A stretch of DNA of 64,000 nucleotides from Alteromonas_E sp965248545 (GCA_965248545.1 OZ252110.1:3472001-3536000), one strand, 5' to 3'; shown: positions 34,607 to 44,247, counted from the stretch's first letter. Translations and numbers: made by a program. The notes: generated from the letters alone by a model not told the origin.

Positions 34607-36904
34607 TTAGTAGAACGTCACTTTTGCTTCGATGCCCCAAACACGCGGCTCATTAATGATTCCGGTTAGGTTGTTGAAGTCAATTGCTCCTTTAACGTTG
34701 TCTTCATCCGTGATGTTACGGCCAAACAACGCGATCTGATAACCGTCAGCGTAGTTTTCGTAACCAATGCGCAAACCACCTTCGTAATTGTCATCGGTCG
34801 TAAACTCGACTGAGTCATATAAGAACAAGTTAGTTTCGCCTTGGAATGCCCAATCAGTGAATACGAAGAATTCACCATCGTCACCCATAGGCACCGCGTA
34901 ACGCGCGGTAAAGTTAAAGATCGTTTCTGGTGCTTGTGGGAACGGGTTACCGTCAATAAACGCGCGATTGTCGTCAGTACGCGGATCTAACACCGTGCAA
35001 TTGCCACTGAAGTCAGCATTTGAACCACATGGTTGAACTGTTAAGGTATCGTCTTGAATTTCAGTATTGTTGTAACTAAAACCAGCCGTCAGTGTTAACG
35101 CCTCAGTTGCTAGCCATTGTGCGTCAACCTCGAAGCCATAACCCACACCTTTGTCAGCATTGACAAGGGCTGTAAAGTTGCTACCACCACCGATGGCTGA
35201 AAACTGAATGTCATCAATTTGGTAATAATAAGCAGCAGCATTTAACCGCAATGTATCGTCCAGTAAATCAGACTTAAAACCACCTTCAATAGAATTGATT
35301 GTTTCTGCGTCCGCAACACTTGGCGCACCCTCGAAGGCAACGTCACGGCCTTGGATAGTCTGCGCACGGAAGCCATTGGCGAAACGCGCAAATAGCGAGG
35401 TATTGTCGGTCAAACGGTAGTTTGCGCTGAGTTCAAAACTGACTTGGCCGTCATCAACGTTGATCGGATCGTAGTCCTGAATAGAAGCGGCGCCAATCAC
35501 AAGTGCAAAACCATTAACGTTTTGGTCGCCAACGACGAGAGACTTGTCATCGTGAGTGTAACGAACACCGCCGGTAACGTTCAGTTTTTCGTTAACTTGA
35601 TAGGAGCTCTGGGCGAACACTGCCCATGTGGTATTTTCATGCGTTACCGTTGTCGCGCCGAAGAAACCGTCAATACTGGTAACGCTGAACGATGAGTCAA
35701 AATAAAATGCACCGGCTTGCCAACTCAACGCGTCAGACGTGTCGCTCGCGAAACGAATTTCCTGAGTAAACTGCTCAAGGTCATCTAGGTTGTCTTGAGT
35801 AACCGCATCAAATGGGATAAAGCCTGGGAACGTTAGTTCTTCCGTTCCGTCACCATTGATGTCTTCTGGTGCGAATAAAGCAACACCACCGTCGATATCA
35901 CCTAGGCTGAAACCATCTGCCGTCTCGAATGCCGTGATGGAGGTAAAATCAACGTCGCCCATATCGTATTCAAGTTTAAGTGAAGCACCGAAATTACGGT
36001 ATTCCTGAGGGTTGTTGTCAACCCCATCACCGGTTAAATCGCCGTTGTAGTAAACCACATCGCGATCGTAATTCTGATTGAGGTCATTTGAACCTTTGTC
36101 AAAGATATTAGCGCGGAAAACCGATGCTGTGCCTTCTAGGTCGCGACCGTGCAGGTTAAGTAACGCTGAGAAATCATCATTTGGAGTATACAGAAGCTGT
36201 GCACGCCAGGCTTTCTCGTCAAAGCCGCCTAATGCGTCTTTTTGTCCTGTGTAGGCATTATCAATATAGTCATCGCGGTCTTGCGACAATACAGAGATTC
36301 GAGCTGAGAGGTCTTCACCAATCTCGCCGCCAACGGCACCTTCAAAATTGATAGTACCTAACGAGCCCAACCCCAATTTTGCATAGGCATCAAAGTCTTC
36401 AGACGGTTTAACCGAATCAAACTTTACGATACCCGCCGTTGTGTTGCGTCCAAATAATGTGCCTTGTGGGCCACGGATAACTTCTACTTGTTGGACGTCA
36501 AACAATGGAAAACTCTTGAGTACAACGTTTTCCATGACGACATCATCCATCACGATGGATACTGGCTGTGAAGCAGCGAGGTCAAAGTCGGTATTACCAA
36601 GGCCGCGCATATAAAAGCGAGGTGCGACTCGTCCGTTTGAAGATTCCGCGTAAAGTCCTGGTACGCGAACTGCCAAAGCTAGTACGTCGTCACCACCAGA
36701 AAACAAAGAATCAAAACGCTCGCCGTTTAGTGTGGCGATCGAAATTGGCACTTCCTGAATTGACTGCGTGCGTTTTTGCGCAGTAACCGTGATTTTCTCT
36801 AGGATTGCATCTTCGTTTTCAGGTGTTTGTTGAGCGACTGCAACGTGACTGCCCATTGCACAGCTTATGCAAGCGGCAAGAGTGGCTATCTTCATTGATT
36901 TCAT
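34607..36904 (-). CDS. TonB-dependent outer-membrane receptor
   Basis: A 765-residue receptor. The signal peptide (cleavage about AVAQQ, residue 24-25) is followed by ILEKITVTAQKRTQSIQEVP (TonB box region), the plug domain with EVIRGPQGTLFGRNTTAG and a 22-strand barrel ending VWGIEAKVTFY with an aromatic C-terminus. It imports an unknown ligand with TonB energy. The Sphingomonad/Alteromonad-type plug (SIQEVPISI) is common in receptors near catabolic genes. The gene lies downstream of a DJ-1/AraC regulator, and a FadR-like palindrome sits 43 bases upstream of its start, which hints at a lipid-related substrate. Confidence 0.92.
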   Translation of the reverse strand: MKSMKIATLAACISCAMGSHVAVAQQTPENEDAILEKITVTAQKRTQSIQEVPISIATLNGERFDSLFSGGDDVLALAVRVPGLYAESSNGRVAPRFYMRGLGNTDFDLAASQPVSIVMDDVVMENVVLKSFPLFDVQQVEVIRGPQGTLFGRNTTAGIVKFDSVKPSEDFDAYAKLGLGSLGTINFEGAVGGEIGEDLSARISVLSQDRDDYIDNAYTGQKDALGGFDEKAWRAQLLYTPNDDFSALLNLHGRDLEGTASVFRANIFDKGSNDLNQNYDRDVVYYNGDLTGDGVDNNPQEYRNFGASLKLEYDMGDVDFTSITAFETADGFSLGDIDGGVALFAPEDINGDGTEELTFPGFIPFDAVTQDNLDDLEQFTQEIRFASDTSDALSWQAGAFYFDSSFSVTSIDGFFGATTVTHENTTWAVFAQSSYQVNEKLNVTGGVRYTHDDKSLVVGDQNVNGFALVIGAASIQDYDPINVDDGQVSFELSANYRLTDNTSLFARFANGFRAQTIQGRDVAFEGAPSVADAETINSIEGGFKSDLLDDTLRLNAAAYYYQIDDIQFSAIGGGSNFTALVNADKGVGYGFEVDAQWLATEALTLTAGFSYNNTEIQDDTLTVQPCGSNADFSGNCTVLDPRTDDNRAFIDGNPFPQAPETIFNFTARYAVPMGDDGEFFVFTDWAFQGETNLFLYDSVEFTTDDNYEGGLRIGYENYADGYQIALFGRNITDEDNVKGAIDFNNLTGIINEPRVWGIEAKVTFY

Positions 36905-36944
36905 TGTGTGTTCACCGATCTAGTATTGTTTGGAATGTGTGTGT

Positions 36945-36964
36945 GGCTGGTCTGATCACCAGTT
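36945..36964 (-). promoter_or_regulatory. FadR-like palindrome upstream of the TonB receptor
   Basis: The segment contains CTGGT-CTGATC-ACCAG, a perfect inverted repeat. Its CTGGTCTGATC part differs at one position from the FadR core CTGGTCNGACC known from E. coli fad promoters. It lies between the TonB receptor and its upstream regulator gene. The identity of the binding protein is inference. Confidence 0.4.
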
Positions 36965-37048
36965 ATTCGAAGTATACTGACAGAGAATTGTCCTTGCCAG
37001 TGTTATTCGCCAAAGCGGCTAGTATGTTGGGTTGAACGCGCCCCGCAA

Positions 37049-38071
37049 TCAACGACCGCGAAAGCTTTTACGGTAGTGCCCGGGAGAAAAGCCGGTAATG
37101 CGTTTAAACAAACGTGTAAATGAACTGATATCCTCGTAACCCACGTTTTGAACCACTTCAATGATGGATAAGTCACTACTGATCAGCAAACGCTTAGCGT
37201 GGTCTATCCGCAGGGTTTGCAAATATTGTTGCGGCGTCTGGTGCGTGGCACGTTTGAAGCGACGAATCAAACTCCGCGATGACATGTTGATTGATTCTGC
37301 CATGTCATTGATGCCTATTGGCTGCGAGTAATGGCTTTCTAACCAATCTTGCAGTGTCAGGATGTCTTGATCATGGTGAAACTTACGGCGCTGCAGCGGT
37401 GCGTAAGCTGCTTGTTGTCCACGCGCAAAATCGACCACATGCGCCTTCGCCGTATCGACCGCCGTTTGGTGGTCACAATAACGTTCAATTAGGCGCAATA
37501 CCAAATCAAACCACGCCATACCGCCGCCAGCACAAAAAATCCCTTTATCTTCCGTGATCAACTGTTGGGTTTGCAGGTTAACTTTGGGAAATTGGCTTTG
37601 AAATTGATCGGCGTAACCCCAGTGGGTGGTTGCGGTTCGGTTGTCGAGCAATCCTGCGTTCGCCAACAAAAATGCCCCTGTGCAATTGCTCACTAAATCG
37701 CAGCCGTTCTTGTGCAAGCGGATTAAGTGAGGCAGCAAACCTCTTGTTTGCTCCAGTACTTTTTGAATGTCACCACCGATCGTCGGCAACATTACGATGT
37801 CAGCATAATCGACGTCCTCGAGAGCCAAATGGGGTAGCAATTGTACTTGGTTAATACACGTTATGGGTTGGCCTAGTTGGCTGGCTAGAAACGTTTTAAA
37901 CACCGGTTGAATCGACTGCTTATGAATCCGTTGCCACGCTACCCCAGCTAACGCAAACATATCCAACGCACCGGTAATTGACGAAGAAAGGGCCTCGTCA
38001 AAACCTACGATCACAACTTTGAAAGGTTGTGCCTGTTGCACGTGTGTTTGAGAGGGCGGATAACGAAACAT
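37049..38071 (-). CDS. GlxA-type transcriptional regulator (DJ-1/PfpI + AraC)
   Basis: A regulator of about 340 residues. The N-terminal DJ-1/PfpI-like domain (FKVVIVGFDEALSSSITGALD; VMLPTIGGD; VSNCTGAFLLANAGLLD with the pseudo-nucleophile Cys) probably binds a small ligand. The C-terminal AraC HTH reads INDMAESINMSSRSLIRRFK and IIEVVQNVGYEDISSFTRLFKR. Such proteins usually activate catabolic operons. It diverges from the acyl-CoA dehydrogenase operon and lies upstream of the TonB receptor, so either could be the target. ATG 38071 is chosen because homology starts soon after it; the frame opens 22 codons earlier at 38137 with no better ribosome site. Confidence 0.85.
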   Translation of the reverse strand: MFRYPPSQTHVQQAQPFKVVIVGFDEALSSSITGALDMFALAGVAWQRIHKQSIQPVFKTFLASQLGQPITCINQVQLLPHLALEDVDYADIVMLPTIGGDIQKVLEQTRGLLPHLIRLHKNGCDLVSNCTGAFLLANAGLLDNRTATTHWGYADQFQSQFPKVNLQTQQLITEDKGIFCAGGGMAWFDLVLRLIERYCDHQTAVDTAKAHVVDFARGQQAAYAPLQRRKFHHDQDILTLQDWLESHYSQPIGINDMAESINMSSRSLIRRFKRATHQTPQQYLQTLRIDHAKRLLISSDLSIIEVVQNVGYEDISSFTRLFKRITGFSPGHYRKSFRGR

Positions 38072-38205
38072 AATATCGATGAAGGTAAACCTATAGCTGA
38101 CAATTATTGCTGGCACTATACACCAAAAATGTGTCATTTAAGACAATTATAATCCCAGACCTTAAGTGTCACACTATCAACGTTATCAAATGACGAGAGA
38201 ACGTT

Positions 38206-40017
38206 ATGGCGGATCAATTAGTCCCACGTAAAGAGTTGGATTTTCAGCTCTATGAAAACCTAGACATCCAAGACCTGAGTCAACGTGATTACTTCAGTGA
38301 CCACGATCGCGATACATTCGACGCAATCTTAAATACGGCTGAGCAAATAGCAGAAGAACAGTTCCTGCCTCACAACGCAGTAGCAGACAAACAAGAGCCT
38401 ACCTTTGATGGTGAGAAAGTGAGTATGCTCGAAGATGTGCAGACAGCGTTTGATACTTATCGTGAAGCCGGTTTTATTGCTGGCCGCTACAGCTTTGATG
38501 ACGGCGGCATGCAATTACCCGAAACCGTCATGACAGCCATTGCCAGTTATTTTATGGCGGCGAATCCTTCCAGTACGGCTTATCCGTTCTTAACGGCCGC
38601 TGCGGCCAACGTCATTTGTCACTTTGCGAGTCCCAAGTTGAAGGAACGCTACATGCCGCGTATGCTCACTGGCGAGTTCACTGGGACGATGGCGCTGACT
38701 GAGCCGCATGCAGGTTCGTCACTGGCCGATATTCGCACCAGTGCTGCACCGCAAGCGGACGGTAGCTATCGGATAAAAGGGAGCAAAATATATATCAGTG
38801 GGGGTGAACACGAACTTTCCAGTAACATTGTTCACCTAGTACTGGCCAAAATTCCAGGCGGCCCCGCCGGCGTGAAAGGAATTTCACTATTCATCGTACC
38901 TAAATATCGACTTGATGAGCAGGATAACGTTGCTGCTAAGAATGATATTTCGTTAGCGGGTTTAATCCATAAAATGGGATATCGTGGTACTACATCAACG
39001 GCACTTACCTTCGGTGAAAACGATGACTGCCACGGTTATTTGGTGGGTGAACCCCACCAAGGCTTGCGGTATATGTTCATGATGATGAACGAAGCGCGAA
39101 TTGGAGTCGGCTTTGGCGCCGCCATGATTGGTTATCGCGGTTATCGTTACTCATTGGAATACGCCAAAGAGCGTGTTCAAGGACGGAAGCCACCTCAAAC
39201 CGGCCCAAGCGACCCGGCCGTTGAAATCATCCAACACGGTGATGTGAAGCGCATGTTATTAGCGCAAAAGGCCTATTGTGAAGGCGGCATGGCACTGTGT
39301 TTTTATGGTGCCAAGTTGGTTGATGACATCACCAGCCTTGAAGATTCGGAGCAAAAACAAGCGACCAAAGAACTGTTGGACTTGTTGACGCCGGTTTGTA
39401 AAGCGTGGCCGTCTGAATTTGGTCCCAAAGCCAACGATCTCGCGATCCAAGTGCTTGGAGGCGCAGGGTATACCCGTGAATACCCAGTCGAGCAATGTTG
39501 GCGCGACAATCGACTGAATCCGATACACGAGGGAACAAACGGGATCCAAGCACTGGATCTGATGACCCGCAAGCTTTGGCAAAATGGCCAGTTAGGCCTA
39601 CAAGCATTGCAACAGCGCCTGCAACACGACCTCAAGGCAGCCGCTCAATATCCGCGTAGCGCTGCGCTGGTTGGCGCCTTAACCCCATACCTCGAACGTT
39701 TACACACATTGATCCTGCATATTGGTAAGACTCTCCAATCTGAACAGCAACCAGCGCTGTTAAGCGATGCGCAATGTTTTATGAATATTTTCTCTTCAGT
39801 TGTAATGAGTTGGACGTGGATCCGTCAGGCGTCGACAGCCGAAAAGGTCATGGTCGAGAGCGCTGAACTCACCGAACACGATGTCAATTTCTATCAAGGA
39901 AAATTGAGTGCCGCCGAGTATTACGTGCGATGGGAATTGCCGCTTGTCGAGCGGGATTTCGCCATACTACACGCCGTCGATGATACCTGTGACCAAATGC
40001 AACCGCAGTGGTTCTAA
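38206..40017 (+). CDS. Acyl-CoA dehydrogenase (long C-terminal-extended type)
   Basis: A 603-residue FAD enzyme. The acyl-CoA dehydrogenase core has FTGTMALTEPHAGSSLADIRT (FAD/substrate loop), YRIKGSKIYISGGEHE and the QVLGGAGYTREYPVEQCWRD segment. The catalytic base is expected in the HEGTNGIQALDLMTRKL region (Glu). A ~100-residue C-terminal extension is typical of the AcdA/DmdC-like branch. It introduces the 2,3-double bond in an acyl-CoA and passes electrons to ETF. It heads an operon with a quinone-reductase-like enzyme and two SDRs. Substrate chain or branching is unknown. Confidence 0.9.
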   Translation: MADQLVPRKELDFQLYENLDIQDLSQRDYFSDHDRDTFDAILNTAEQIAEEQFLPHNAVADKQEPTFDGEKVSMLEDVQTAFDTYREAGFIAGRYSFDDGGMQLPETVMTAIASYFMAANPSSTAYPFLTAAAANVICHFASPKLKERYMPRMLTGEFTGTMALTEPHAGSSLADIRTSAAPQADGSYRIKGSKIYISGGEHELSSNIVHLVLAKIPGGPAGVKGISLFIVPKYRLDEQDNVAAKNDISLAGLIHKMGYRGTTSTALTFGENDDCHGYLVGEPHQGLRYMFMMMNEARIGVGFGAAMIGYRGYRYSLEYAKERVQGRKPPQTGPSDPAVEIIQHGDVKRMLLAQKAYCEGGMALCFYGAKLVDDITSLEDSEQKQATKELLDLLTPVCKAWPSEFGPKANDLAIQVLGGAGYTREYPVEQCWRDNRLNPIHEGTNGIQALDLMTRKLWQNGQLGLQALQQRLQHDLKAAAQYPRSAALVGALTPYLERLHTLILHIGKTLQSEQQPALLSDAQCFMNIFSSVVMSWTWIRQASTAEKVMVESAELTEHDVNFYQGKLSAAEYYVRWELPLVERDFAILHAVDDTCDQMQPQWF

Positions 40018-40045
40018 CGAATACAAAAATACGGAAACTAACCTT

Positions 40046-41053
40046 ATGCAAAACAGACAATATTTACTCGCTTCTCGCCCGGTGGGGGCACCGACAAAAG
40101 ACAATTGGACGCTGGCGACGTCTGACACGCCAGCATTGTCAGACAACCAGATACTGGTGCGAATAGACTACATCTCGTTGGACCCTGCGATGCGCGGCTG
40201 GATGAATGACGGTAAGTCGTATATTGAGCCCGTGCAAATTGGTGAAGTCATGCGCGCTGGCACTGTTGGCGAAGTGATCGAATCCAGCGACCCAAACTTT
40301 TCTGCCGGTGATTTCGTGTATGGCCACTTCGGTGTACAAGACTATGCTGTGGTCAGCACGCAAGGGGTACATAAAATTGACCCGACGCTAGCGCCGTTAG
40401 AGCGTTACTTGGGTGTACTCGGTATGCCGGGAATGACTGCCTATTTCGGTATCCTAGATACAGGAATGCCGAAGGAAGGTGAAACGGTCGTCGTGTCTGG
40501 CGCCGCTGGCGCCGTGGGCACTGTGGTAGGGCAAATTGCCAAAATTAAAGGCTGCAGAGTCGTCGGCATTGCTGGCGGACAAGACAAGTGTGAATACTTG
40601 GTCAATGAATTGGGATTTGATGGTGCTATCGATTACAAGAACGAAAGTGTTCGACAGGGATTGAAGCGCGAATGTCCTAAGGGCGTTGACGTGTATTTCG
40701 ATAACGTTGGTGGCGACATTCTTGACGATGTTCTGACGCGGATTAACTTCAAGGCGCGGATCGTGATATGTGGCGCAATTAGTCAGTATAACAACACAAC
40801 GCCGGTGAAGGGACCTTCAAATTATTTGTCCTTATTGGTTAACCGTGCCCGCATGGAAGGCATTGTGGTGTTCGATAACGCTAAAAATTATGGTAAGGCC
40901 GCGGCTGAAATGGCCGGATGGATAGCGCAAGGTAAACTCAAAGCAAAAGAACACGTAGTTGAGGGACTGGAGAATTTTCCGGAGACACTCATGATGCTGT
41001 TCAATGGCGAAAACTTCGGCAAGTTAGTGTTAAAAGTCGATCACAAAGGATAA
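40046..41053 (+). CDS. NADP-dependent zinc-free MDR oxidoreductase (CurA/YncB-like)
   Basis: A 335-residue medium-chain reductase of the leukotriene B4 dehydrogenase/CurA type. ISLDPAMRGWMND, VYGHFGVQDYAVV, LGMPGMTAYFGILD and the cofactor motif VSGAAGAVGTVVGQIAKIKG are visible; structural zinc ligands are absent. Such enzymes reduce alpha,beta-unsaturated ketones or aldehydes with NADPH. The start is ATG 40046 (MQNRQYLLASRP); the longer open frame reads into the acyl-CoA dehydrogenase gene and is spurious. It lies 28 bases after that gene and 4 bases before the first SDR. Confidence 0.88.
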   Translation: MQNRQYLLASRPVGAPTKDNWTLATSDTPALSDNQILVRIDYISLDPAMRGWMNDGKSYIEPVQIGEVMRAGTVGEVIESSDPNFSAGDFVYGHFGVQDYAVVSTQGVHKIDPTLAPLERYLGVLGMPGMTAYFGILDTGMPKEGETVVVSGAAGAVGTVVGQIAKIKGCRVVGIAGGQDKCEYLVNELGFDGAIDYKNESVRQGLKRECPKGVDVYFDNVGGDILDDVLTRINFKARIVICGAISQYNNTTPVKGPSNYLSLLVNRARMEGIVVFDNAKNYGKAAAEMAGWIAQGKLKAKEHVVEGLENFPETLMMLFNGENFGKLVLKVDHKG

Positions 41054-41057
41054 TAAA

Positions 41058-41816
41058 ATGAGTGATGTAGCAAACAAACGCATTGTGATTACAGGTGGTG
41101 CTTCTGGTATTGGTGCGGCAAGCGCGAAAGTTCTCGCCAGCCGCGGTGCTAAGGTGTTGATCAGCGACGTCAATCAAGCGGATGGCGAAGCATTGGCGAA
41201 ATCACTGACCGACGCAGGTGGTGAGGTGTACTTTTGTCGCACCGATGTCAGCGACCCAAGTGAGGTTGCGGCATTGGTCAAACAAGCGTGTGAGCAATTG
41301 GGCGGCGTTGACGTAATGATCAATAACGCCGGTGTTGATCATAATCCTGCGAATATGTTGGAAGTCCCACAGGCGGACTTTGACCGCAATATTGCGATCA
41401 ATTTAACCGGTGTTTGGCATTGTATGCGCAGTGCGCTACCGGTGATGCTGAAACAAGGCAACGGTCAGGTGATCAACGTCGCGTCAGTGGCTGGCCTGCG
41501 ATCGTCTCCTATGCTGTCAGCGTACAGCGCCGCCAAACATGGCGTGGTTGGCCTAACGAAGGCTGCTGCGGTTGAATTTGCACGTGCCAATATCCGCTGC
41601 AATGCCATTTGCCCGAGCTTCGTGGATACACCCATGGTACAAAACACGCTTAAAAAGGTTGATGAGCGTGCGCAACGAGCCATTGTTGGTGCAAATCCAA
41701 TGAAACGATTGGGTAAAGTTGAAGAAATAGCTTACGCTATTGCGTGGCTAAGCAGTGATGAATCGTCGTTTATGACGGGGCAAAATGTGGTACTAGATGG
41801 CGGAATGCTAGCTTAA
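41058..41816 (+). CDS. Short-chain dehydrogenase/reductase 1
   Basis: A 252-residue classical SDR. TGGASGIG at about 12-19 binds NAD(P), NNAG follows near 90, and the catalytic triad is Ser in INVASVAG with YSAAK. The acidic residue after the second strand (LISDVN) suggests NAD preference. A C-terminal QNVVLDGGMLA is typical. It probably oxidises a hydroxyl on an acyl-CoA or terpenoid intermediate in the same pathway as the upstream genes. Confidence 0.88.
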   Translation: MSDVANKRIVITGGASGIGAASAKVLASRGAKVLISDVNQADGEALAKSLTDAGGEVYFCRTDVSDPSEVAALVKQACEQLGGVDVMINNAGVDHNPANMLEVPQADFDRNIAINLTGVWHCMRSALPVMLKQGNGQVINVASVAGLRSSPMLSAYSAAKHGVVGLTKAAAVEFARANIRCNAICPSFVDTPMVQNTLKKVDERAQRAIVGANPMKRLGKVEEIAYAIAWLSSDESSFMTGQNVVLDGGMLA

Positions 41817-41833
41817 AAATAAGGAATAATGTT

Positions 41834-42595
41834 ATGCAAAACCTGTTTGATTTAACCGACAAAGTTGCCTTGGTTACTGGCGCTAGTAGAGGCATCGGTG
41901 AGGCAATCGCGCGATTGTTGGCGCAACACGGTGCTCATGTCATTGTCTCAAGCCGAAAGATCGATGATTGTCAGCGCGTGGCCGATAGTATAGTGGAAGC
42001 CGGTGGCAAAGCGTCAGCGTTGGCATGCCACGTCGGTGAAATGGATCAAATCGAAGCGACATTCGCGGCAATAAAGGCGCAACATGGCCGCTTGGATATT
42101 TTAGTCAATAACGCCGCTGCGAACCCCTTCTTTGGGCACATTTTGGACACGGATTTAGGGGCGTACAACAAAACCGTGGATGTGAATATTCGCGGCTACT
42201 TCTTTATGTCGATTGAGGCGGGCAAAATGATGCGTGAGCAGGGCGGTGGTGTGATCCTTAACACTGCATCAGTTAACGGTATCCGCCCTGGTGATATGCA
42301 AGGCATTTACTCGATCACCAAGGCTGCAGTTGTCAGCATGACCAAGTCTTTCGCAAAAGAATGCGGTCGATTCAATATCCGCGTTAATGCCTTATTACCG
42401 GGGTTGACTGAAACTAAGTTCGCTTCGGCGTTAACGACGAACGAGAAGATTTTGAAAACGGCACTGATGCAGATTCCGCTGGGCAGAACTGCACAGCCGG
42501 AAGAAATGGCTGGCACAGTGCTTTATCTGGTATCAGATGCATCAAGTTATACCACCGGCACTACCGTGGTTGTTGACGGCGGATTCCTCGCTTAA
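41834..42595 (+). CDS. Short-chain dehydrogenase/reductase 2
   Basis: A 253-residue classical SDR. TGASRGIG at about 15-22, NNAAANPFFG near 93, Ser in LNTASVNG and YSITK are the cofactor and catalytic motifs; the end is TTVVVDGGFLA. The basic VSSRK after strand 2 suggests NADPH use, in contrast to SDR 1. NNAAANPFFG is typical of SDRs linked to acyl-CoA dehydrogenase operons. Its stop overlaps the start of the next gene by 1 base. Confidence 0.88.
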   Translation: MQNLFDLTDKVALVTGASRGIGEAIARLLAQHGAHVIVSSRKIDDCQRVADSIVEAGGKASALACHVGEMDQIEATFAAIKAQHGRLDILVNNAAANPFFGHILDTDLGAYNKTVDVNIRGYFFMSIEAGKMMREQGGGVILNTASVNGIRPGDMQGIYSITKAAVVSMTKSFAKECGRFNIRVNALLPGLTETKFASALTTNEKILKTALMQIPLGRTAQPEEMAGTVLYLVSDASSYTTGTTVVVDGGFLA

Positions 42596-43044
42596 TGGCA
42601 ACAATCTGGGTCGACGCAGATGCATGTCCCGTAGCGGCACGAGAAGTCTTGTTTAAGGCTTCTCAGCGTACAAAAGTGCCGCTTATTTTGGTGGCGAATC
42701 ATTTTATTCGTACACCCCCTCCTAACCATATTCAATGTAAAGTCGTTGAGTCGGGGTTTGATGTCGCAGACGATTACATCGTACAGCAATGCCAAGCGAC
42801 GGATCTCGTCGTGACCAACGATATCCCCTTGGCCGCAGAGGTATTGGCCAAAGGTGCCGGCGCGATCAATAACCGCGGTGAGGAATACAGCAAAGAGACG
42901 ATTGGCAGTCGTCTGAATATACGTGACTTCATGGATACAATGCGTGCCAGTGGCGAACACGGTGGCGGTCAAAAAGCTTATTCAGCGAAAGATAAACAGG
43001 GATTTGCTAATGCGTTAGACAGGTGGCTAGCAACAGCCACCTGA
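42595..43044 (+). CDS. yaiI: YaiI/YqxD (UPF0178, DUF188) family protein
   Basis: A 149-residue protein beginning IWVDADACPVAAREVLFKA, with VVTNDIPLAAEVLAKGA, NNRGEEYS and GGGQKAYSAKDKQGFANALDRWL, the standard signatures of UPF0178. The fold is NYN/PIN-like with Asp clusters, so a nuclease role is possible, but the function is not established. ATG overlaps the SDR stop (TAATG). A hairpin (43021-43042) covers its stop codon but has no T tract. Confidence 0.93.
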   Translation: MATIWVDADACPVAAREVLFKASQRTKVPLILVANHFIRTPPPNHIQCKVVESGFDVADDYIVQQCQATDLVVTNDIPLAAEVLAKGAGAINNRGEEYSKETIGSRLNIRDFMDTMRASGEHGGGQKAYSAKDKQGFANALDRWLATAT

Positions 43045-43056
43045 TAACGTGGACAT

Positions 43057-44247
43057 TTAAAGTGTTGCGATGATTGCGTCAGCCAACGGCTCTACGTTGT
43101 TTTGATTAATACCTGCAATGTTAACGCGGCTTGAGTCAACAAAGTAAACGCTGTTCTGTTCACGCATCTTTTGTACCTGCTCTGGCGAAATACACAAATA
43201 CGAAAACATTCCTTTTTGGGCATTGATAAACGAGAAATCCTTGCTCGAGCCCTTAGATGCCAGAGCATTTACTAGCATTGCACGTAGACCCTGCATACGG
43301 GTGCGCATTGCATCGACTTCGTCAATCCATTCTTGTTTTAACTCGGCGTCGCTCAAAATGATATCGACCAAAGCACCGCCGTAACTTGGCGGCATAGAAT
43401 AAATGCCACGTGCGACATTTTGAATTTGCGATTGCGCGATCTGACGGACTTGAGCGTTTTCAGACACGATTGCGGCCAAACCAACACGCTCGCGATACAA
43501 TCCAAAGTTCTTGCTGCAAGAAGCCGCAATGATGACCTCTGGAAGGGTTTCTGCGAATAAACGGATGGCAAACGCGTCTGTTTCTAAGCCGTCACCAAAG
43601 CCTTGATAGGCAATATCAAAGAACGGCAGAAAACCCTGTTGTTCAGTAACGGCTAATACCTCGCGCCATTGTTCCTGCGTGAGATCGCCACCCGTTGGGT
43701 TGTGACAGCAACCGTGGAACAACACAACGTCACCTTTTGGTATCTGCTTTAGCGCATCAAGCATTTGATCGAACTTAATCGACGCACTCGCTTTGTCGAA
43801 GTAGGGATAGGTTTTGAGTTCTAAACCCGCATTACCAATCAAGGGAATGTGGTTTGCCCAGGTAGGATCGCTGACCCACACCGTTAGATCTTTATCTACA
43901 CGGGTGAGTAATTCGGCTAGGATACGCAATGCGCCACAGCCGCCAGGAGCTTGCACCGCCGCAACGCGATCGGCCATCAGTACTGGGCTTTTTTCGCCGA
44001 GAATCAGGTTAAGCATATTATCGATGAAACCTTGAACACCTTGCGGTGTAATATAGGTTTTGGTCGTTTCTTGCTCGATTAAAATACGGGTCGCTTTAGC
44101 AACCGCTGAAACGATCGGTGTGTTACCTTGCTCATCCTTGTATACACCAACACCAAGATCAATCTTGTTCGGATTAGGATCTTGCTTGAATGCAGCAGAT
44201 AAGCCGAGAATTGGGTCAGGGGCGAGTTGAGGCAATACGTTAAACAC
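43057..44247 (-). CDS. tyrB: Aspartate/aromatic amino-acid aminotransferase
   Basis: A 396-residue class I (Ib) PLP aminotransferase. IDLGVGVYKDEQGNTP, FHGCCHNPTG, DIAYQGFGDGLETDAF and the Schiff-base Lys in ASCSKNFGLYRERVG are those of the AspC/TyrB family. It moves amino groups between aspartate or aromatic amino acids and 2-oxoglutarate. Sequence alone does not settle AspC versus TyrB. GTG 44247 is the start, with AAGGA 7 bases upstream. It converges on yaiI. Confidence 0.85.
   Translation of the reverse strand: MFNVLPQLAPDPILGLSAAFKQDPNPNKIDLGVGVYKDEQGNTPIVSAVAKATRILIEQETTKTYITPQGVQGFIDNMLNLILGEKSPVLMADRVAAVQAPGGCGALRILAELLTRVDKDLTVWVSDPTWANHIPLIGNAGLELKTYPYFDKASASIKFDQMLDALKQIPKGDVVLFHGCCHNPTGGDLTQEQWREVLAVTEQQGFLPFFDIAYQGFGDGLETDAFAIRLFAETLPEVIIAASCSKNFGLYRERVGLAAIVSENAQVRQIAQSQIQNVARGIYSMPPSYGGALVDIILSDAELKQEWIDEVDAMRTRMQGLRAMLVNALASKGSSKDFSFINAQKGMFSYLCISPEQVQKMREQNSVYFVDSSRVNIAGINQNNVEPLADAIIATL

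Noticed and set aside
39908..40045. 46-codon N-terminal extension of the CurA-like oxidoreductase
   Set aside because: It is the end of the acyl-CoA dehydrogenase gene read in another frame; homology begins at MQNRQYLLASRP (40046).
43021..43042. Stem-loop at the end of yaiI as an intrinsic terminator
   Set aside because: An 8-bp stem is present but no T run follows on either strand, and it covers the stop codon; support is too weak.
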